Shown piece by piece: positions 34,779-38,761 of a stretch of 38,761 nucleotides of DNA (position 1 is its first letter; every line of letters begins with the position of its first letter). A program made the translations under genes and the position numbers. The stretch is taken from the NCBI RefSeq assembly GCF_009687885.1, contig NZ_BLAF01000085.1, positions 3,821 through 42,581 of the forward strand, in the 5' to 3' direction. The notes beneath the pieces were generated by a model. That model was given only the letters and a program-made list of their open reading frames with translations, made no database searches and was not told the DNA's origin. The stretch comes from Acrocarpospora pleiomorpha. Lineage in GTDB: Bacteria > Actinomycetota > Actinomycetes > Streptosporangiales > Streptosporangiaceae.

Positions 34779-35465
34779 ATGACAAACATGATCGATCGGG
34801 CGCGTGACGTCCCGAAGAATAGCCTGCGAGGGGCGGTACGAAGGGTTCTGCTCGTCTGCGGCATCCTGTCTTCACTGCTCTATGTAGTCACGACCGTACT
34901 CGCGGCGATGCAGTGGGAGGGATACGACTCTGCCTCTCAAACCATCAGTGAGCTGTTCGCCATCGACGCTCCACCGAAATCGCTCGTCGTTCCGCTCTTC
35001 CTCTTACACGGCGTGCTCCTGATCGCCTTCGCGATTGGTGTTTGGGAATCGGCTGGCCGGAGGCGCGCTCTGCGCGTCACAGGCGGCCTGCTGATCGCAG
35101 ACGGTGTCGTCGGCTTGGTGACGGCGGCGTTCTTCCCGATCCACCTCCGTGGGGCCGAGGGAACGCTGACGGACACGATGCACGCGATTCTCACCGCTGT
35201 GCTCGTACTCTTCATTTTGCTGGCCATAGGGTTTGGAGCCGGAGCGTTCGGACCAGGTTTCCGCCTGTATTCGCTGGTGACACTCGTGACGCTCATCGTT
35301 TTTGGCGCTCTGGCAGGTATGGAGGGGTCTCGGCTTGCCGCGAACGAACCAACGCCCTGGCTCGGAGTGTTCGAGCGCATCAATATCGGTGGGTACCTGC
35401 TCTGGCTGCTGGTGCTGGCCGTTGCCCTCCTGCGCACCCCAGCCAGCCACCAGACGAGGGAGTGA
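34779..35465 (+). CDS. DUF998 membrane protein
   Basis: A 228-residue polytopic membrane protein with about six hydrophobic helices. The loop YDSASQTISELFAIDAPPKSL is characteristic of DUF998. AAFFPIHLRGAEGTLTDTMH is a second conserved-type loop. GAGAGG lies six bases ahead of the ATG. Its stop overlaps the GTG of the VOC remnant (GTGA), so the pair was once a coupled operon. No function is established for the family. Confidence 0.88.
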   Translation: MTNMIDRARDVPKNSLRGAVRRVLLVCGILSSLLYVVTTVLAAMQWEGYDSASQTISELFAIDAPPKSLVVPLFLLHGVLLIAFAIGVWESAGRRRALRVTGGLLIADGVVGLVTAAFFPIHLRGAEGTLTDTMHAILTAVLVLFILLAIGFGAGAFGPGFRLYSLVTLVTLIVFGALAGMEGSRLAANEPTPWLGVFERINIGGYLLWLLVLAVALLRTPASHQTRE

Positions 35466-35744
35466 CTCACGTTGACCGGATCGCCCAGGTCAAACTGCCG
35501 GTCACAGACCTGGCCACAAGCGTGGCATGGTATCGACGACTGCTGGACCTGAGGTTGTGGGTCGAGATCGTCGAGGACGACGTCTACGTGGCGCCAGCCT
35601 GATCGGACCCGCAGGGCCGGTTCAACATCCGAACGGCACCGTCCTGCGTTTCTACCATTTCACCGACCCACCAAGGGATTCAACGGCGTCGAGTTCCGCG
35701 ACGGAAATCATGTCGGCAACTACCACACCCCACAGCTGACCTGA
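35462..35744 (+). pseudogene. Decayed VOC (glyoxalase-like) gene
   Basis: The remnant begins VTHVDRIAQVKLPVTDLATS then VAWYRRLLDLRLW, a typical VOC N-terminus, but stops at a TGA at 35600. After it, DPQGRFNI continues in the same frame (35606-35629), NGTVLRFYHFTDP appears in a second frame (from 35632), and KGFNGVEFRDGNHVGNYHTP in a third, ending at the TGA at 35742-35744. All fragments are in the expected VOC order, but the middle of the domain is missing. So there is one nonsense codon, an internal deletion and at least one more frameshift. Confidence 0.85.
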
Positions 35745-35804
35745 CGGACATTGTCAAGCCCGAAGCGAAGCTGCGGAGGGCGCGAGGCTCAGTAGCCTGT
35801 CGTT

Positions 35805-36752
35805 GTGAATCATGTGGAGCGTGTCGCCGGCGCGGTTGTGGGTTCTGTGGTGGGCGACGCGTTGGGTGCCCCTTTCGAGTTCGGTCCGGCGGGCGCGTTC
35901 TCCGCCCGATTTCCGGTGCCGGGTACCGGTGGTGAGATGTGCGGGGGCGGCGGCTGGGACATCGGGGAGGCCACCGACGACACGCAGATGGCTCTCCATG
36001 TCGCCGAATCACTGGTAGAGCGTGGTGACCTGGACCTGCCGGATATCTTCTCCCGTTTCCAGCGATGGGCAACCGATGAGCCGAAGGACATCGGCCTGCA
36101 GACTGATGATGTCCTGACCTCCGGCTTGCCCTGGGACCAGGCCGCCGCCGCCCACTTCCGGAGGAGCCACCACGCCGCGGGCAATGGTTCATTGATGCGG
36201 GCCACCCCCTCCGCGGTGTACTTCGCCCGCGACGGGCGGCAGGCCACCATGGACGCCGCCCGCCGCATCGCCGCACTCACCCACGGCGACCCCGCGGCTT
36301 GGGAAGGCACCGCGATCTTTCATGATCTGGTACGCGTCGCTCTGAACGGCGCGGACCCCTTGGACGACCTCCCGCAGACGCTCGCCGCCATCCATCCCGA
36401 CCACCGTGAGCGTTACTCCACTGTCCTGGACCCGAAGTGGCACCCCGATCAGGCAACCGAGGTCAACGGCGCCATCTGGCCCTGCCTCGGCTCAGCCGTA
36501 TGGGCTCTCCGTACCACCCGCGGCTACGAGGATGCGATCCGTGCCGCGATTGACCTGGGCGGCGACACCGACACCGTCGCCGCGGTCACCGGCGGCCTGG
36601 CCGGGGCCGTTTACGGATTGGCTGCGATCCCGACGCGCTGGACAGAGGTTCTGCACGTTCCGCTCCCCGGAAGCGGTGGCCGGACCCTACGCCTGCCCGA
36701 GCTGCTCAACCTCGCTGATGACCTGATGGGGACGGGTCTCCGTACTGGGTGA
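35805..36752 (+). CDS. ADP-ribosylglycohydrolase family protein (DraG-like)
   Basis: These di-magnesium hydrolases remove ADP-ribose from proteins or small molecules. Motifs are GDALGAPFEF (17-26), ATDDTQMAL with the metal-binding TDDT (57-60), GNGSLMRATP (126-135) and LGGDTDTVAAVTGG with GGDTDT (252-257), which carries the second set of metal ligands. The length of 315 residues is normal. GTG 35805 starts at NHVERVAGAVVGSVVGDALG; I see no good ribosome-binding site. The neighbouring sirtuin also works on NAD-derived chemistry, so a shared ADP-ribose context is possible but unproven. Confidence 0.92.
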   Translation: MNHVERVAGAVVGSVVGDALGAPFEFGPAGAFSARFPVPGTGGEMCGGGGWDIGEATDDTQMALHVAESLVERGDLDLPDIFSRFQRWATDEPKDIGLQTDDVLTSGLPWDQAAAAHFRRSHHAAGNGSLMRATPSAVYFARDGRQATMDAARRIAALTHGDPAAWEGTAIFHDLVRVALNGADPLDDLPQTLAAIHPDHRERYSTVLDPKWHPDQATEVNGAIWPCLGSAVWALRTTRGYEDAIRAAIDLGGDTDTVAAVTGGLAGAVYGLAAIPTRWTEVLHVPLPGSGGRTLRLPELLNLADDLMGTGLRTG

Positions 36753-37270
36753 GCCTTCGGGTGGACTGGTGCCCTAGACGCCCGAGAGATTTTTGCCGAT
36801 CTCTTCGATCAAGCCCGGACGGCCGCCTCGATCTAGCGCCGCATGACTCGACACCGGCATGACCACCGCAATGGGGATCCGGTACGTCAAGCCCATCGGC
36901 CGCCGGGTCGAGCTCACGCTGGAGCCGGACCTTTCCCGGTTCTCCGGCAAGGGCACCACGGAACGAAGGTCGCGGTAAGCACCCGGTCGAGAACGATGAT
37001 CAGGTCGTACCGGTTGAACCACAAGGGTTGGAACTGCTGGGCTTTGTGGTGGGAGGTGTACCCTGCGCCGCGAGATCGCCGCCGATGGTGCGGCGCGGGG
37101 CGGCAACAGGCACGGCCAGCTTGAGCTCGGCGACCAGACCGCGCGAGCCTAGCCCCAGCAGTTACACACTCGTCCTGATCGTGGCCTCTGGCAGAGGCTG
37201 GAAGCGCCTGGCCTGTCAGCGGCCTTGGACGCGGATAGTGCGCGTGTCCGCAGGAGATAGGAGGAACGTG
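36753..37270. other. Gene-poor region with one short frame
   Basis: No clear gene. A 39-codon frame at 36859-36978 (MTTAMGIRYVKPIGRRVELT then LEPDLSRFSGKG) looks more protein-like than its surroundings, but it is short and lacks a recognised family. Long minus-strand frames across this region have shadow-like composition. It may be decayed DNA. Confidence 0.4.
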
Positions 37271-37605
37271 GTGGTGCGGAGGCGGGTTTCTGCGCAGGAT
37301 GCGGTCATAGGCCTGATGAGCTTCGCGTTCATGGAGATTCGCACCATGGGTCACCGCCGTGGTCCGACGCTCATGGAATGGACCGACGGGCCAGAGGATT
37401 ATCACGAGCAGATACGCATGATTGCTGACATATGCCATAATTTTCCGAAAACCTAAGATACCGAAGTAAGCGGCAACGGGAGCGCAAGGCCTTCGCGAGT
37501 CTGAGATTCTTCCTTCAGCGAGCAGACGGCCCACGCCGTGACTGGGTCCGCGCCCGTCTTGATGAGCTCGGATATGACTATCGTCCGTTGTTCGAAGAGT
37601 TATGA
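37271..37605 (+). pseudogene. Small conserved-type gene split by a frameshift
   Basis: A start at GTG 37271 follows AGGAGG at six bases. The first part reads AQDAVIGLMSFAFMEIRTMG, then GPEDYHEQIRMIADICHNFP, resembling a group of small actinomycete proteins I recall as containing EDxHEQIRxxAxxCHNLP. It ends at 37456 in a short tail. In the next frame, FSENLRYRSKRQRERKAFAS then RRDWVRARLDELGYDYRPLF runs on to a stop at 37603-37605 and fits as the second half. The change of phase falls in a TTTT/AAAA-containing stretch near 37440-37452. It is either a true mutation or a sequencing indel. Confidence 0.6.
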
Positions 37606-38322
37606 GCGAGCACTTATTGCTACCCCGGGGCAAAGCGCGGGAAAGCGATAACAACGAAGGTGTTATGTCCAGCAGCGCATGATGAGGTGGAGCCTGGCCA
37701 GGTCGTGTGTTCCGCTATCGCGCTGGGACCGTTCCCTCAGGAGCCTGATGAAATTTTGTCAACGCTGCAGTGCAGTATCGGGACACCAGGGTTGCGGTGC
37801 GAACAGGAGAAACAGGTGCCACCAAAAACCAGCCCACACGTTCCTCAGGCATGTACACGGACGAGGGCTGCACGGATCATGTTGTCGAAAGGGGGAAGCG
37901 ATCCTGCTGAGGCTGTGTGCACGGATTGAGGCCGAGCAGCCGTCGGATCTGGCGGCGCTGTACATGCTCACGCCGCACCGGAGGAGCGACGATGTCACCG
38001 ATCTTCCACGGACAATCGCCGACTCCCGCAAACGCCCTGAAACACACCTCGATCGGGGCATTCGCACATCCGGCGAGGGCACGGACCGCGCGATGGACGT
38101 ATTTTGTGCCGGATCTGCTCGTCGGCCAGAGTGCCGCCCTGGGCTTGTTGTACGGCAGGCAGACACCGGCGGGGGCGTCCTCAAAACCGAAATAGCGAAA
38201 TCGGCGAGATAGCCGAGATCAGCGAGCGTGCCCGACCCCTCGGCGGCAAACGCGTCCACAAGAGCGAGGATTCCGCAGTCACAGCATGCTCGAACGCGCA
38301 GCGACCCGATGACGATCAGCTC
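37606..38322. other. Gene-poor region with possible gene remnants
   Basis: No intact gene is convincing. Around 37901-37975 the plus strand reads ILLRLCARIEAEQPSDLAAL then YML, which resembles the opening of small actinomycete HTH-type proteins, but the frame then turns into non-protein-like text. Longer frames on both strands here have shadow composition. I regard it as decayed DNA. Confidence 0.4.
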
Positions 38323-38357
38323 GTGATCTTCTGTGGGCCCTGGTGATCTTCTGTGGG
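38323..38357. repeat. Direct repeat GTGATCTTCTGTGGG x2
   Basis: Two perfect 15-base copies (38323-38337 and 38343-38357) are spaced with a 20-base period. They lie in the gene-poor right end, just before the tandem repeat region. No function is apparent. Confidence 0.7.
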
Positions 38358-38454
38358 TCACTGCCTCCGCACCCATGGTGATGATCTAGCCGCGCTCGTG
38401 GGGTGAGGTTGTCCGGTGACTGCCTGGAGACGTGCGTCGTCCTCCAGACGGGAG

Positions 38455-38761
38455 ATGAGTGTGGAGTCGGGGCACGCGACCGGAGCCGGGTGTGACACCC
38501 CGGATGATGCCGGAGTCGGATGCGACGGCGGTGGGGGCGAGGCGGGGGCTGGATGTGACACCCCGGGCGATGCCGGGGAGGGGCGCGGCGCCGGTGTGAG
38601 CGATGCCGGGGTCGGGTGTGACTCCCCGAGCGGACCCAGGGTCGGATGTGATGCCCCGGGCGAGCCCGGAGTTGGATGCGGCGCTGGTGGGGGCCATGCC
38701 AGGGTTGGGTGCGGCTCCCTGGGCGGGGCCGGGGTCGGGGTGGGATTTGTGGGTGTTTGCT
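38455..38761 (+). CDS. Possible 5' part of a Gly/Cys/Asp repeat protein, cut by the window edge
   Basis: From the ATG at 38455 the plus strand stays open to the window edge and reads as 10- and 11-residue units built around AGVGCDxPGD (for example AGAGCDTPGD, AGVGCDSPSG, PRVGCDAPGE). Many differences between units fall in third codon positions (GGA/GGG, TGT/TGC, GTC/GTT, GAC/GAT), which is what selection on this frame would give. GGGAG lies too close to the ATG, so the start is doubtful. The minus strand is also open across the repeat (38386 to the edge) with units such as IARGVTSSPG-like text; that strand would then carry the changes at first positions. Non-coding origin remains possible. 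Confidence 0.3.
   Translation, partial: MSVESGHATGAGCDTPDDAGVGCDGGGGEAGAGCDTPGDAGEGRGAGVSDAGVGCDSPSGPRVGCDAPGEPGVGCGAGGGHARVGCGSLGGAGVGVGFVGVC
38480..38761. repeat. Degenerate tandem repeat of 30/33-bp units
   Basis: About nine units begin at roughly 38480, 38510, 38543, 38573, 38606, 38636, 38666, 38699 and 38729, with lengths of 30 or 33. Consensus start is CCGG(G/A)GTCGGATG(T/C)GA, and the short units continue CACCCCGGGCGATG. All unit lengths are multiples of three. The array runs to the window edge. Confidence 0.8.

Noticed and set aside
36914..37654. 246-codon minus-strand frame in the right-end region
   Set aside because: His/Arg/Pro-rich with no domain, and it is antisense to the better supported split gene with an AGGAGG site.
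37759..38376. 205-codon minus-strand frame
   Set aside because: Ser/Arg/Cys-rich low-complexity translation with no start signal or family match.
38323..38761. CRISPR array at the right edge
   Set aside because: Units are contiguous and degenerate, without conserved repeats separated by unique spacers, and no cas gene is present.

Overview
The window is very GC-rich, with frequent GTG (and at least one TTG) starts, purine-rich Shine-Dalgarno sites and many 4-base stop/start overlaps. It carries families that are abundant in filamentous actinomycetes: a SARP-BTAD-NB-ARC-TPR regulator, two DUF574 SAM methyltransferases, an XRE/DUF5753 regulator with a DUF397 protein, DUF418 and DUF998 membrane proteins, and an SseB-like protein. 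I read it as chromosome from an actinomycete, probably Streptosporangiales (Nonomuraea/Streptosporangium type). The order-level call is inference.

Layout. 1-457 has no convincing gene. 458-2931 (minus) is a core block: prepilin peptidase, aroC, aroK. 3040-4162 (minus) holds a coiled-coil protein and an SseB-like protein. 4283-7424 (minus) is a catabolic unit: C45 Ntn hydrolase, carbamate kinase and ring-opening amidohydrolase, closed by a strong hairpin. 7498-12807 is mixed: hotdog-like protein, DUF574 methyltransferase, class I aminotransferase, DUF418 protein, nitrilase-family amidase and a coupled pair of unknown genes. 12799-15584 (minus) couples a CaiB/BaiF CoA-transferase to a biotin-dependent carboxyltransferase. 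15846-17766 (minus) is an XRE/DUF5753, DUF574 methyltransferase, DUF397 operon. 18048-21897 (minus) encodes HyuA and HyuB of the hydantoinase/oxoprolinase type.

From 22367 to 23106 lies a long regulatory region with a perfect terminator and two identical TAGTG-N3-CACTA dyads, leading into a 1043-residue AfsR-like regulator (23107-26238). 27301-32646 (minus) is a molybdenum hydroxylase operon, coxM-coxS-coxL-xdhC plus coxG. CoxL has the form I CO-dehydrogenase signature AYxCSFR. A LysR gene is divergent from it. 33730-36752 carries a sirtuin, a DUF998 membrane protein, a decayed VOC gene and an ADP-ribosylglycohydrolase.

The right end (36753-38761) is gene-poor and decayed: a frameshifted small gene, possible remnants, a short direct repeat, and a degenerate 30/33-bp tandem repeat running off the edge.

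How parts may work together. The C45/carbamate kinase/amidohydrolase unit looks like opening of a cyclic imide followed by amide hydrolysis, with carbamoyl-phosphate salvage. HyuA/HyuB would act on lactam or cyclic-amide type substrates with ATP. The cox operon would give aerobic CO oxidation, or oxidation of another substrate, if the missing maturation genes lie elsewhere. None of these links is proven by sequence alone.
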